64,000 nucleotides of DNA, from NCBI GenBank assembly GCA_037447605.1, contig CM074804.1, positions 4,618,823 through 4,682,822 of the forward strand, written 5' to 3'. The stretch is from Zygnema circumcarinatum (taxonomy: Eukaryota; Streptophyta; Zygnematophyceae; Zygnematales; Zygnemataceae). The notes below the pieces were generated by a model. It was given only the letters and a program-made list of their open reading frames with translations. It searched no databases and was not told the origin of the DNA. A program made the translations under genes and the position numbers. Shown here one piece after another: positions 16,773 through 30,100 of this stretch (its first letter is position 1; every line of letters begins with the position of its first letter).

Positions 16773-17017
16773 TTTTTAGCAAGCTTCACTTGACCTGCAA
16801 GAATTTTTTTTGCACAAAGCACTGCTCAAAACTTCAAATATTTACAGGCGCCTCTCCTTCCAGAATCCCCTTGACCCTCAAACTTATACGGAGAAAGCTC
16901 CTCGTCCTGCTGTAGAAAAGAGGTCTAAGCAACTTGAGTGCAAAAGACATGTGTATTGCCAGCACGCAGTACAGGACGGACGCTCTTCCGGTGGCGTGCG
17001 CAGAGCGAGCGGCGCGG

Positions 17018-17062
17018 CAGGCAGGCAGGCAGGCCGGCAGGCAGGCCGGCAGGCAGGCAGAG
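17018..17062. repeat. GGCA/GGCC tetranucleotide tract
   Basis: Tandem GGCA units interrupted by GGCC, directly followed by GGGA units. It lies about 250 bases upstream of the kinesin-5 start codon. Confidence 0.85.
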
Positions 17063-17305
17063 GGAGGGAGGGCGGGAGGCGACTCCAACGGCTCCTTCCT
17101 GCGCCCCTTTTCAAACCGCGGAGCGGAGCACGGCCCCCTCTCGCTGTGCCGCCTCCAGTTGGGGCCCGTCTGTCCAACGGCTCCGGCACTGCCACCGGAG
17201 CATGGAACCGGCTCGTTTGATTTTTGAGCCACTCGTACGGCATTCAGCCGTTGAAAGGACGGACCGTACGGTGCGAAGCCGTACGGAAAACGCATTCCAA
17301 AACCG

Positions 17306-17306
17306 G

Positions 17307-17370
<64 letters not shown>

Positions 17371-17424
17371 TTGGGCATGGGCTTGGGCTTGGGCTTGGGC
17401 TTGGGCTTGGGCTTGGGCTTGGGC
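17306..17424. repeat. Hexanucleotide array (GGGCAT)n then (GGGCTT)n
   Basis: About ten GGGCAT units pass through a mixed unit into about seven GGGCTT units. Read in frame it yields Met-Gly, Gly-His or Ala-Gln/Ala-His dipeptide repeats, which explains the open frames across it. A shorter array of the same hexamer lies at 63655-63707. Confidence 0.9.
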
Positions 17425-17985
17425 TAGCGCTTGGGCTAGCGCTTTAGCTTGAGAGAAGGGGAAATGATGTGGCATTGATCTCACAAAAAGAGAGCTTGGC
17501 GTGGGTTGTTTGCGAGATGAGTCTGCCGCCTTCTTGCCTGCTCCAGGCAACGAACCCCGTTTGTCTTCCAAGGTGGCAAACACCTGCATGTCAAGAAATA
17601 AACCAGCGTCAATACCTTCACACTACAAGCTTTGGTGTCCAACGAGCCTACTTGGTTGCCTGCTTCAACAGTTATGAGAAACGACCCTAACTTCAGCCAT
17701 TTCGTCACATTGCTCTCCTGCTTTGTCTTCCGGACTAAGTTTTCAAAGGTTCAGTCCCCATGCTATAAATCTCAATAGCCCCGCGAAACGGACACTGAAT
17801 ATTTCATCTGAGCATTTAAGACTCAGCAAGGACTCCCAGCATGGATTCCCCACAAGGAGCTTCACGACCTCCATGGGCATGGGCGCCTCCATGACCAAGT
17901 CCTTACCTTGACCTGCAGAACGAGAACGCGAAGGGAAGGGAAGGCGACGCTGCCGTAGCTGCGTGTGCGCGTTTGGCTGCCGGCC

Positions 17986-20900
17986 ATGCGGCTGCGAGTG
18001 AGGGCGGGCTCGTCTCTCGTCCTGTGTGTGCTCTGCGCATTCGTCTGCCTGACGCGGGAATATCAGCGCGGGAAGGATCCCTTCAAAGGTTTGCATTTGC
18101 TGCTCTGCCAACTTCGCGGAGGAACTACTTTCATGAAGTCGATATTTCTCCCACGTAAAGAACGGCGGCCGGCTTTTCTTGTAGATGGCTTTTGCCTAAT
18201 ACGCCCGTCGCTCTGTATTGTAGACCTTGCAATTTTTCACATAGACAGCTCCATTTTGACATGTCGACGAAGCAGGCGGTTTGTCTTTGTTTTGTTTTGT
18301 TTTTTTTTTATTTTTATAAATTGCTAATATCATTATGTATCACGTCAAATTCAATGTCATTTCAGCTGAGATCGATTCTGGAAGCACTCGAGTAAAAGTG
18401 TTGGGTACCTAATGCCATTGTACCTTGACTTCTCCAATCACGAAAAAAAAAAATCCAAGAATCCAATTTCTTTTTAATGTATCATCTTAGCAAAAAACGA
18501 AATCGTTGTTGAACGGTTTTACTTTTCACGGGTTATAGAATCAGTTTTAGTTGTAGCAGGAGTCCAGATGGAACCTTCATCAAGTATTCTTTAGGGGATG
18601 GCGTCAAGCATGTTACTAAAACCGTTGCATGACAGTAACACCTTGAAAAAGTAAAATTGAAAATGCAACGAAAAAATTGAATTCTTTTCGTCCAATGTTA
18701 GACCACTATAGAGACGTGGTCTGCAACATATAACAACCATTTGGTTGGAAATTGAATCCATGTTTGTTGAAGCCAGGGGATTTCAGTATCATCTCTTTCA
18801 GGTAATACCTGTCAAACTTGTCGGCAGGCATCAACCCCTGAGAACTATGCGAACTGAAAGCGAGATTGCCTTGTGGGAATTTGTGGAAGGCCAGTGCTGG
18901 GTGTGCCTCGGGATGCAAGCAACGACGACATTCGCAAGGCCTACAAGAAGCTTGCAATGAAATGGTTCGTCTCGATCCTACTGGTTCTCCATTAACGAAA
19001 GTGCAAAGCATACATTTTATCCTGCATATAGTGTGCTCTGTAGTCTCGAGTCCAGGGCGGAGCTGGTTAGCTCTCTTTTTGCAGTTAGATTACTTGCGAT
19101 TGTTCTTAGGTAGCTTTCGTCTTGTTAAACGCATTCGTTCAAATAACGGCTGTGGAGGTTACCTCAGCCGCCCTGCCCGGCAGCGCACGTTGGTGCAGAT
19201 GCAGCTTCTTCGCGGCATCGAATATTGTGGGCGTCATCATGAAACTGAAGCAGTTTCTGGTTAGGGTGGATGCATGCAGGCACCCTGACAAGAATCCGAG
19301 CAAAGTGGCGAAGGAGCGCTTCATTGAGGTATGTTTTAATTATCTAATGTGATATGAGAACACGTTTCCTCACTAAAGAAGTAGTCCTTTGTAATTGAGT
19401 GGTCAGAACGTTTTGAATTTGCAGCAAAGCCTGTTATTACAACCTGCAGGTCCCCTACTTTGCTGAGCTTTGGTAAGCCGAGCTTTCCCATGTGGCATGC
19501 TGGTTGTTTGATGGACATATTCGACAAAATAATTGGTAGTGTTCAAAAGCGGTTGTGCAGGTTCAAGGTGCGTATGAAACACTGACAGATCCTGAAAAAA
19601 GGCGACAGTTTGACGTTCATGGGAGCCATAGCCACTCTCAGGTAAGGGGTTGTAGCGTGCCTCGTTGCTTTTTGAGAACTGGCGATGCAGGTTCATTTCG
19701 AAGTGGAAAATTCCTTGCACCCCGAAATCTATTCTGTTCTTGCTCACTTTCATCCTTGACTTGTCCATAGAATGGCAAAGAGCGTTTCTGAGTAAGTACT
19801 CGTAACATGTGGTAGGGAAGAAGTTAGTCATGCGGAAGATTGCGCTACCTCAAGGTTTGGAGGATTTTTAAAAACGTTCCATTGAGGATGACAGTACTTT
19901 GCCTACTAGATGTCTTGGGCTAATTTTTAAGTGAGAATGGCAGGAAAGAGCTGGATACCATAATTATGATGCTGAACGATCAGAACACAGCACTCATTTC
20001 AGACATCATTTTCATCAGCATTTTGAGCCACCGCGCCCTGGTACGCCATGTTCATGTGTCAAACGTGATCCATGGAGTCTTAGTCAAGACAGGCGTATTT
20101 GTAGCATTTAGAGCGTCAGATTCTCATGCCTCTTTTAAGTATTGCAGCCCTTCTTCACTTTTTTGAGAGGGAATGGCATTCTGCACTAGTTTCAGTCTCG
20201 TCCTGTGCACCTCCGTGGATTTCTCAAAGGTACACGTGAGGGCATGTGCTTGTTTTGGGGCTTCATGAGGGCTGACGGTTTCTCATTCCCGATTTAAATG
20301 ACCCTCTGCAGAGCCAATAAAGTCTGCAACAATGACGCTGACTGCAGAAAATTTTGTCACCAGTGTGCTGGGAAGCTCACAGCCATGGCTGGTTCAGGTG
20401 AGCAGCTTACCCTCATCTAATTTAATTGTCGTGTTCCAGCCAAAACGCTTGGCACGAAGGGTATCTGTTGTAGGTAACTAGAAGATTGATGTTGCTGATC
20501 GACTGCAGTCAAACTTGAAACCTGCAAATTTGGTGTTTCTTCAGCTCGCATCTTGATTCGAGCATACATTTTTTAGGTCTTTCTGGGGTGGCAGTTGCGT
20601 CGGTATTGTTGGATGCTGATGTCGCATGAGCTCATTTTAATGTGCAGGTTTACTCATCTTGGTGGAATATGGAATCAAAGGTCTTTGCACGGAGCTGGGA
20701 GGCCATTGGTGAGTTCAAGCCTGACAGTTGAGTCAGGGAATGACTATCGTTTTCTGAGCCTCATAGACAACCGTGAAAGCCCCGCAACAAGATTTTGCTT
20801 CTCTCTGTTCCTTCCCAAAGTAAGCAGTTCCGTTCTCGTGGTGGTAAGCAGCTGAAGAGGTCGAGGGAGTGGTCCAATGCGGTCGGGTGAACGCGCAGGA

Positions 20901-23900
20901 GCAGGCGTCGCTTGCAGCCGCTCTCGCTGAAAGGGATCACTCCGGCCGCCATTCTTATGGAGGTAAGCTTGGTCTTCTGTGCATCTGGTTGGTCAAAGCT
21001 GGCAATATCCTGTACGACATAGCTAGGGTTATCTCCAGAACTTCTATAGGGGTCCCTCGAAAGCAAAACGATTCTTCACATAAACCGTAAAAGGATTGGG
21101 TATCCCTTTCGCTTTCAGTCTTTTTCTGACTGTACATTCCATATCTGTCCATTTTTCTTTTCACTTGAGGATGAGCTTGGAAACAGTGTGACACGGAAAC
21201 AAGGAAATCTAATTGTATTGAAGTGGCACCTAATGATGCAGGAGGCCTTCCTGCACTGCTTGCGTTCCCAGAAAAGTGCTCATCACTTGAGTGCGTCGTG
21301 CGGTAAGTGCCTTCTCCCTAGAGATTGGCATGCATCCCAAGCTCTCTTAAACATAAGCCACGTTTCTCCTTCAGTTTCTCTCGTGTTTGTAGTTGATCTG
21401 GTTTCCCTCAAGCAGTTTCAGCTTTTGGTTGCAATAAGCAAAACGTTTTGTTTTTTTAGAAGTGAGGATGGAGATCCTCTTCAATTGATCGACCAAAAGC
21501 GCTCCTTTCATTTCCTCTCTCTCCCATCATCTCGAAGCCGTCAGGCCGATCGAGCAGAGCTAAACTATCTCTGCACTGTCACTGAGAGATTTATCGAGTA
21601 TCTTTCAGAAGCAATGCATGCCGCTGGACCTTTTTGTTCTCGTCTTGCTTTGTGCCATGAAATCACATAGAAGAAATTTCTTCCCGAATGTTTGCAACCT
21701 GAACTCCAATGCGTGGGAAGTGCAGGTATCGAGGTCCACGGACCAAGAAAGCGGTCATTCGTTTCGTCAGTCGGCGCTTGCTGCGTCTTCCCTTTGTGCC
21801 CACGTACTCTGACGACAAATTGGTAATGGCAAAAGAATGTCTTAAAATGTCGCAGAACGCCAGTTCTCATGTTTCATCGAGACATGGCAGATGACCTCTA
21901 TAATTTCTATTCCAAAAAAAGTGAAAGGATTTTGGTTTCTGGAGGGGACCATCCCGTCTTTTGGTCTGTTCTACAAGAGGGCAACAGCTTGCTTTGGATT
22001 ACTCAGGAGCACATGAGGATGATTCGCAATGTGAGCCTGCCTTACAGCTAGCTAAAAGAGTTACCTCTTGGCCGGCTGGGTAGCAGGAGGATGATTTCTT
22101 GAGGAGTGCTCCATCTCACAAGGTAACAATGTGCCTTTTTTTTTTGCCTTCCTTAATATCCCAGTGTTTGAACCAACGCACCTGCAAACTCATTCCCTTT
22201 GGCACCTCTGTTGTCACCCTCCACAGAAGTGCAGCAGCTAACGGAGTCTGAGGGCGCGCTATGGTCAGGTCAGACTCGTCCTCTTCATAGGCGCTAAGGG
22301 AGGCGTCCCCCTCCTCTTCCGATTGGCCGCGCGGGACTTGAAACTTCACTGCGTCTGCGCGGCTGCTCGGGGAGGCAGGAGGTGAGGGCGGGAGGGTGGG
22401 GTTTAAGGGGCAGCCATGGCGGGAAGGGAAGGGTTTCAATGTTCCTTTGGTTCGGGCGAGAAGAATGGGCTCGTGTGTATCGAGATGAGAGGAATGGGCA
22501 TTGAAGTAACTCTCTTATACCCAGATTAATGAGATGAAGTTGATTCCGAGGTTTTATTGTTTAGTTGAACGCTGGGTGGCTTAGTTTCGTGCTATGGATG
22601 GACCACTGGGAGTAGGTATGGTGTTACTTCTTCGCCGACATTGGTCATCTTCAAGGAACCTGGTACAACTCCAATCGTCCATCGAGGTAACCAAACGAGG
22701 CACAGAAGTGTCACATGCTTTATCTTTTCAGTAATTCCTGACAGCTACTACTTTTTGGAGCTACTTCAAGTTGTGGGAAGTCAGGATGATTGGACTTTGA
22801 TGAATGTCAGGTACAAAATTAAGGAAGCTTTTCCCTTAAAAGTTTCTACAGTGATGATGGTGGTGGCATCTGGGCTGTTTGGAAGCAGGCTCGTTGAGGA
22901 AAGCAGCATTTCGCAAGATACTGGAAAAGCACAAGTTTCATGGTACGACGGGGGAAATTAGAGTTTATGGATTAGCCTGTTATGTGGTTTCCGTTACTCC
23001 AAGAGTTCCAACTGGTAAAAAGTAATTTAATCAAGGCTCTGTGAAATACAAACGGTTCCATGTGAAAGAGCAGAAGGGCCCAGAAAGCATTATTAAGTCG
23101 AAAGGTATGTGATTGCGATGCTGCCGAGATAAAAACTATTTTTGGATTGTTGAGTTTGAGTTGGATTCATTTTCGAGGTAACGTTGACGACAATGTTTGC
23201 TCTTGATGAACAAGTAAATGGCTTTGTATGCAGGTTGATTGCTTGAACATTGCCTTTTATCCCATTAGACTGAAGATAAGCCATAAATCGCTTCTTGCAT
23301 GAGAGGGACTGACAAACTGCGCATATGTTTACTGTGTATGGTTTTCACTGTCTCGTCACTGTCTCTCTCTCTCTCTCGCCTGCATTGTCTGGTTTCTTTC
23401 TTCTGTTCCCTCTCAAAAAAAAGTTTGGGCATGGCAGAGCTGGCGCAGTTACATGATGCCACGCAGCAGGAGTTGGGCTGCCACGCCCAAAGCTTCAGCA
23501 AACTTTGGGAACACTCTCCAACTCGGCCTTGCTTTTGTGCAATTCTTGTAGGCCAGCAGTCTTCAGCAGTTCAAAATGCTCGAAAGGTGAGTTTGTAATG
23601 CGATATTGAGAGGAAGGAAGCTTTGCTGGGACTTTCAAGTAAAATCTTTCCAGGTTACTATCCACGTTGGAGACGTTGCGTTCCTATGAAGGTAATGCAG
23701 GGCAGGTCACTTTAAGCTGTAACTCAATTAGCACATTGCTTGGTCATATAAAGCATCCATTATTACCAATTGGATTTGGGGTGCTTGGAGCCCTTCTTCC
23801 TAACTGAGGCACATATGAACAAAGTGAAACCCGCGAGTGCAGGTCCTTCGAGAAGTGCAGAGCTCCCTCAGTGAGGCTGCAGGGGCGGCAGGGGCCACAT

Positions 23901-26641
23901 TTCGGGGGGACTCGCTGCGGCTGCTTTGGCTGAATTCGGAGCAGCAGGGCCCCTATTGTCGGTACCTTCTCCGCCACAACTCCACCGCCATGGCAGCCTG
24001 CAGAAGCACCTTTTGGCCCTTCACCTCCGTTTGGAAGACAGAGAACAGTCTCCCCAAGCTAGTATTGGTCCGCATTCGTCAAGGGGAGGGCTTTGACGAC
24101 ATGGGCAGTCGTGACGAAGGTGAACCAATGGTTGGAAATGACGACGTATCTCGCCACGTGGCTATCTACGAAGGGCCTATAGAAGTCAAGGAGGTAGGTT
24201 TTCCTGAGCTTTCTGGTTGTTCCATGGACTTCCCTACCTTTCGCTGAAAGTTCACCTTCTTAGTATGTGCATCATTTTGCGGCTGTGTTGAAATCATGTG
24301 CTACTACTTTGCTACGGCGCAGATAACTTTCTCTCACAAGTATCGCTGTTGTAGGTAACTTGAATCTGAAGTGTGAGGGCCTTTTTCATGATGGCAGATT
24401 ATTCGGTGGCTATCTATTGTCATTGCAAGCAGCCAGGGGGGCTTTCTTCATCCCCAGGTGATGCTGCTGCTATTGGACCAATGTAGAATGCTTGAACGCT
24501 TGCGTTTTGGGAAGACTAACTCATACCCTGCAGATGGTTTCGAGCCTTCAATTCCAAGCTGCTTTCAGTATCTCATAAGAGGGCTGAACTAAGGAAGGAA
24601 GGACTTTCTCTAGTTCTGACGTTGTTCGAGTCTACTCGGCGCAGTTCATGCAGGATGGCCAGAAAGAGCCCCGTTTGAAGGCCGAGGCATGGGAGACGCC
24701 CGAGTGGGTAGCAGAAGTTCTCCTTTGGTTCGAGGAGCTCGCAGAACGTATGGGTCTATCGCTAGAGATGATGGAGGAAGTAGGCTGGGAGGGCATCATG
24801 CAATGGCTCTCAGCCCTCATAGGAGGAATTATACTATACGGGTTCTTCAGTTGCCTACGCATTGGCAAGATGCAGGCGGGAGGGCAAGTGAGTTGCTTCT
24901 GAGGAGGGGAGCGAAGTGGGGGTTCTTGTTCTTCTCTTTCATTCCGCGTTGTCTTGGTGACCTCTCAGCATTGACGAATGAATGGGGCAGCAGGGAGGCC
25001 AGCATGGAGGAGCAGACCTCCAAGAAAGCAAGTTCAGCTCTACCTCAGCCACTCGAAGGTGGCAACTGCAGTCAGAATCTCTCAAACTTCCGGCAAATGG
25101 CGGTCCAGGTGGAGATTTCAGGGTTGCGGAACTGCGTGCAGACACAGCGGGTGCTCTGCTTCGGGGGGGCGCATTTGTGGTTGTGTTGGTCGTGAGGGAG
25201 CAAGTGACCACAAAGTGAGGACCCGTTGCTGCATTTGAAACCCTTGTTTTCTTTGAAAAGCAGCTATTGACAGAAGTAGAATTTGATTGACTAGTTGGCC
25301 TACAATAGCTGAGACCCTCCAGTGGCTTCTAAAGGTGTGGAAAGGCATGCATGACCTTAATTGAAGTGGACCACTCCTTGAGAGCATGAATAGAGGGACT
25401 GGTGACTCGTGGTGCAGAGGAGAGTTTGAAGCTGACTCAAACGATTCTTCAAATGGAAGCATGCAACTTGCTCTTGCTGATTTCAGTAAGGTAAGCGAAT
25501 TGTGCTTCAAGGCACAGAGGCCATATGCTGCGTTTTGCAATCCCTGCAGCCAGTACTTTTTTTATTGACAGTCTTAGCAACATGTGAAAGTATGGAGCTC
25601 TGCGAAGTATCTTCATTTCTGGCTTGATTCGTCTAACATGGTTTTTTCTGTATGGTGGGGAGGTTCCAACCTTAGGTGGCCCTTCACTTTATACGTGAGC
25701 CTAGATTTCAGTTTTTAATGGTGAGTAATTGCAGCTTTTCCTTATGACAACTCTGGGCATGACCTAGCTAAAGCACCGAGGGGCCAATCAGACGACAGAG
25801 AAGGCAGCTGGGTAAAGGGCTCCTTACTGAAATAACACTCGGCTCATGTCCACCCCAATTGATCAATTTTTTTTGATATTGTGCTGTTCAGTGGATGAGA
25901 GAGCTTCCTTAGCGAGCAAAATGACAACTTCTTCCGTTTAATTTTTTTTTTTTTTTGTAAATAAGTTTTTCTTTTTTAGACATTATTTGATGCTTTGATG
26001 AAGCTTCGCATGCTTCCTTTTTCACTTATTTGTGGATGCAATTCGACCAAGGTGAGTGTGCTAAAAGCATCAGCTGCATGACGCCTTCACTCCCCTTGCA
26101 TAATTTTTTCCCCTTGTCATCTCTTTCAGGTGAATGCTCAGCAGCACCCAGACTGGGGTAGCTGCAGAGGTTGTGATGAACAGACTGTGGACGCTGAAGG
26201 AGCACAACTGCTTGTGTGGCATCCTCGGCGAGACAAGTATCAGGTGCCCTCCTTGTCACTCCTGCAGTGAATGACTGTAACCATGTATGTCTGCCAATCT
26301 GTATCGGCAGAAGTCGTTACAGAGACGCAGCATATCCCATGTAAGTATTTTGATTGATGCATGTATCCTTGCAGGCGCACATACATACATGCATACGTGC
26401 GCACCTACATGCTTGGGCAGAGTTTCATCTGCATGGCTATTGCATACAAATTTGCCTAGCGACAGAAGATGGAGTGTTTGAAGGCTCTTACGTGTCCCTT
26501 GCTGCCTCCTCCTCTCCTTGTCTCCAGGCTTTGGGGAGGTACAGGGGCGGGTCCAGCGCCATGGCAGTGACGCAGCTGGAGGCAGTGCTGGATGGTGTGG
26601 GCCAATGGCTGCCGTCCAAGTGGCCAGCTTTGAGCACGTGA
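17986..26641 (+). CDS. ER J-domain protein with thioredoxin-like domains (DNAJC16-like)
   Basis: Predicted secretory-pathway membrane co-chaperone. A signal peptide (LVLCVLCAFVCL) is followed by a J domain: KVLGVPRDASNDDIRKAYKK, the HPD loop WHPDKNP, and AYETLTDPEKRRQFDVHG. Phase-consistent exons are 17986-18088, 18895-18964, 19280-19328, 19561-19641, 20323-20397, 20648-20708, 20852-20962, 21242-21302 and 21726-21822. They lead into a thioredoxin-like fold (PWLVQVYSSWWNMESKVF) that has no CXXC. Later exons are about 21856-22030, 22616-22686, 22889-22942, 23438-23586, 23843-24193, 24654-24887, 24991-25191, about 25410-25494, 26130-26243 and about 26470-26641. The 24654 exon carries a membrane segment (IMQWLSALIGGIILYGFFSC). 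The end, WLPSKWPALST, matches the C-terminus of plant homologues. Entry to and exit from the 21856-22030 exon, and the joint before the last exon, do not keep phase, so small exons are missed or the gene carries indels. Confidence 0.82.
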
Positions 26642-27140
26642 GGTTGTGGAGGATTTGGAGGAGCTCGTATAGTGAAGGGCACCGACTCTGATTCAAATGT
26701 TTTCAATCTGAGGGCGTTCGGCAGCTCCATTGCAATCCTCCCCTCGTACGTAAGTTATTTTAGTTAAAAATGATATTGTACCAAATTCCATTTTCTCCAT
26801 GTCATGTGAACATTCTTCACCAAAAAATTTCCTACAAAACTTTTTACACATGGGCATAGTTTGCGCACACATGCGAACGTAAGGGCACGCTGTCTAACCA
26901 TTTTATAGCTGACACAAATAGCAACACCACATGTATCGCCTGTAACTTCCCACCGCTTAAACCCCTAGAAAGAATTGCGACAGTCCGCACTTTACAATCG
27001 CGCCAGTGTGCAGTGCAGCGAGCGAGCGTGTTCGAGAGTGATGCGTGCAGAGGGGGTGCCGCGGGCCACCCTCGGCCTACCCCCCGTGCCCGCATCCCTC
27101 TGAACAGAGCAGTAAACAGGAGAAGGAGACGCAAGCACGT
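26642..27140. other. Convergent spacer
   Basis: Lies between the 3' ends of the J-domain gene and the PNGase A gene and should hold their 3' untranslated regions. No other gene signal was seen. Confidence 0.5.
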
Positions 27141-30100
27141 TCATCCTTCGCAGCGCGGGACGATCTTCCTCTGCAAGAAGGTGTAGTTGACGTGGCTGTA
27201 CTCTGCTGTGTAGCAGCCCGCGTCGAAGTTGCTTGTGTACACATACTTCTGGGTGGAGGCACCCCATGCGTCGTCGGCCAGGTAGTCCACAATCCCTGTC
27301 ACGTCCTGCCGGTTGATCAGGCTCTCCGTCTCCCTCACCGCCCCGACCTTGGTGGTCCTGTTGAAGTTGAAGGCTTGGCTGATGGAGGAGTTCAGGCGGT
27401 AGTTCACTCCGTCTGCAGGTGTGGATGTAAGTAATGGAGAGAAAAAGAACCGCTCTTAACATCGTAATGAAGAAAGCGTCATCCTTGGAAGTATGCGTAG
27501 GTGAAATGAGGAGAGGGTGAGGATTGAGGTAGAGGCTTACCCGGGTATGGCCGTACGTCGTAGACAATCTGCAGAGGAAAATTGAAGGCTTTATCATCAG
27601 AGTAAGTGATGACGCCTTGCTTGGTCGTCACCTTCACCTGCGAGCTACTGGAGATGACCTGCTGTAGCTGGCCCAACTCTTGCAGGAGGACGCTGTGCGT
27701 AGCGCTCGAGTACGAGTCCACAATGCGCAAAAACGCGAAGAAATCGATCGAAGCCGTCATGCTAACTGTGTTGTTCCCTGCTGAAGAAACAACATATCCC
27801 GTGACTCGGTTCGTCTTTTGGAGCCTTGTTGTAAAATTTTGACCGACGATCACATCTTTCGCCGCGCTTTTATAGAAGGGAATAGGCGCTTCAATAGTGG
27901 GAAGAATCTGGCAAGGAGCAAAGACAAAGTGAAGTCAGCCCAGTACCATTTTCCTGAACGCTCGTTTGCTCCCCAGCAGGGCGCTCTAACACGTGTTCAA
28001 TGCAGTAGAACGTTCCGCCGAAAGAATTGCGAAGATGATGCTCACTTGGTTGCTAATCACTCCCCCAGAAGTGGTTGCGGCCTTCGGATCCAGCCATAGG
28101 TGCAGCACCCCGGTAACCTGCCAAACGCCTCCATAATTGATTCCTGGAATGCGGAAGGAAATGGTATTCGGTTTTCCCTTCACCAGTAAACCCACAAACG
28201 GGGTAACGTCCATCGTATACGTGGGAATCCCGAAGCACCCGATGCCCACCATCGGGGACCAAAGAAGGGCATTGAGAGAGCTCGGATAGTACACAGGGAA
28301 GGGTGTGACTGTGCCGACGGGAATGCTGTCGACATAAGCAATGATCTCGCGATACCTGCATTCAACACTTTACGTCGTCTTGAGGTTCACATGTCGGCTT
28401 CCGAGTCTCTTCTACCTTGAATGTTTGAAGTTTAAAAATCGCACAGTACCGTACATGATGTCACATTGAACTTACGGATTGGTAGTGAACCAGTAGCCCT
28501 CCTCGCCATTCGTAGGCGTGGCAAGAATCTCCAACTGCGCCCGTACTATATTCTTTGGAAGGACCGCCAGCTGCTTCTTGGCTGTGTTGGAGGTGTCGCT
28601 TAACTGAAACTGGCCGGCTTTCCCGTTTACGGGAGCAACGGGAACGACCACATCCGCATACCTTGATGGGGTCGTGCCTGACCAGAAGGTGAGGCTGGAA
28701 TTGCAGTTGAATGCGCCTGAGAGACACAGGCAACAACTGAAAGGCTTGGGTTTAATTCATGCAGATTAAGAAACCACCGATAACTTGAACACAGCCACAA
28801 TAGAGCATGGTTTCAAAAGCAGATGTTGTGGGGGCGATGTCACGCGGAAAGGGAACAGGAAGGCTGCAAGGTGTCTTACCTCCAGCCTCGAATTCAGAAC
28901 CCGGGATTGACACGGTTACTTGACGATTCTGCACATACAGACTTTTCATGATCAGCAAGATAGCAACAAGTTCCTCAAGCCTTAAAATAACGTGAGGATG
29001 GTAGAGTGAAGACGGGCTCTGAACAGGCTTAGATATGCAGTTTGCGCGCACTCAAGGATGAGCAGCAGTGAGCCAACGCTTCCCATACCTTAGTTAGCCA
29101 TTTGTTATACTTTGTAACGTCTTCATCAAAGTTAAAGATTGCCCCAGTCTCAAGTGGCTGAGGGGTTCTGCACACGCAATGCACAATGTCAGCAAGTGCT
29201 GACTATGTGGATGAAACTGAACGGAATAACACAGGTATGAGAATTAACAATGCAGGAAAAAGGTGGGAGAAGCCTACACAGCCCGGAGAATGTTCAGATC
29301 ATCGAAATATACATCCACAAATTGGTTGCTCTGCACTAACTCCACTTCACAGCTCACGTATAGCGCGATACGCGCCCAGGTCTGTGCCACAATTACATCA
29401 CGTAACGTCAGTCATCGACTTCATAGTACGTGCTCATTTTATATTGCTTTCGATTCAATCACATTGTAGTTTTGAACCCAATGGTTTTACAAGAGAGGTC
29501 CAAACGCGAATGATGAGCATGAGACAAGATGCGTTTCAACATCAGATAAACTCATGAAATGAAATGAATGAATGTCATGAAATGTTGTATAAGTGTCTCA
29601 AAATGCGCAATTCCTGATAGCTAAACTAACTTCATCAACGAGAGAGGAATTATTCTTATTCTTTCTGTTTTATTATTGCCCTCTTCTTCATCCTCTTCCT
29701 ATTCTACGACCTCCATCCCTCTCCCCTTTCTCGCCCTCCCGCTCCCCCCCCCCTCCCCACGCCCTTCAAGTTTGTATCTCTGTCTTTTACCCTTGACTTC
29801 ACATTCGAGCTCCTTACTTCTCTTTACCCTTTCCCCTTTCTTTCTCCCTTCGCTTCCCCTTTTCCCTCCTTTCTTTGCCGGTCAACGTTATTTTACTTCT
29901 CTACTTCTTTTCCCCTCCCGCCATTCCCCACCCTCCCCCTCTTCCCCCTTTCACATTCTTACCACCTAACCACCTTTCTCCCTCGTCCCAGTTCCCACTT
30001 TCTTTCCCGTGCCCGCCTATTTCTCGACTCTACTTGCTTAGGTCCGACACCGAAATTTTGCTTTGAAAAGGCGCACACACACACACACTTTGTTTTCTTT

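Larger units (their letters stand above)
16773..17985. promoter_or_regulatory. Divergent upstream region of kinesin-5 and the J-domain gene, with simple repeats
   Basis: About 1.2 kb separates the two outward-facing start codons. It carries a GGCA/GGCC tetramer tract at about 17018-17062 and a long hexamer array at about 17306-17424. Two copies of CCGTACGG lie close together at about 17262-17286. The long open frames here, on both strands, are repeat-driven and are not called as genes. Confidence 0.45.

Noticed and set aside
16834-17589. 251-codon frame on the minus strand upstream of kinesin-5, with long Ala-Gln and Ala-His repeats
   Set aside because: It is driven by the GGGCAT/GGGCTT hexamer array and the GGCA tract, overlaps open frames on the other strand, and has no domain.
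25192-25218. TGA at 25216 as the end of the J-domain protein
   Set aside because: A GTGAGG donor precedes it, and downstream exons (26130-26243 and up to 26641) match the expected C-terminal part of plant homologues.
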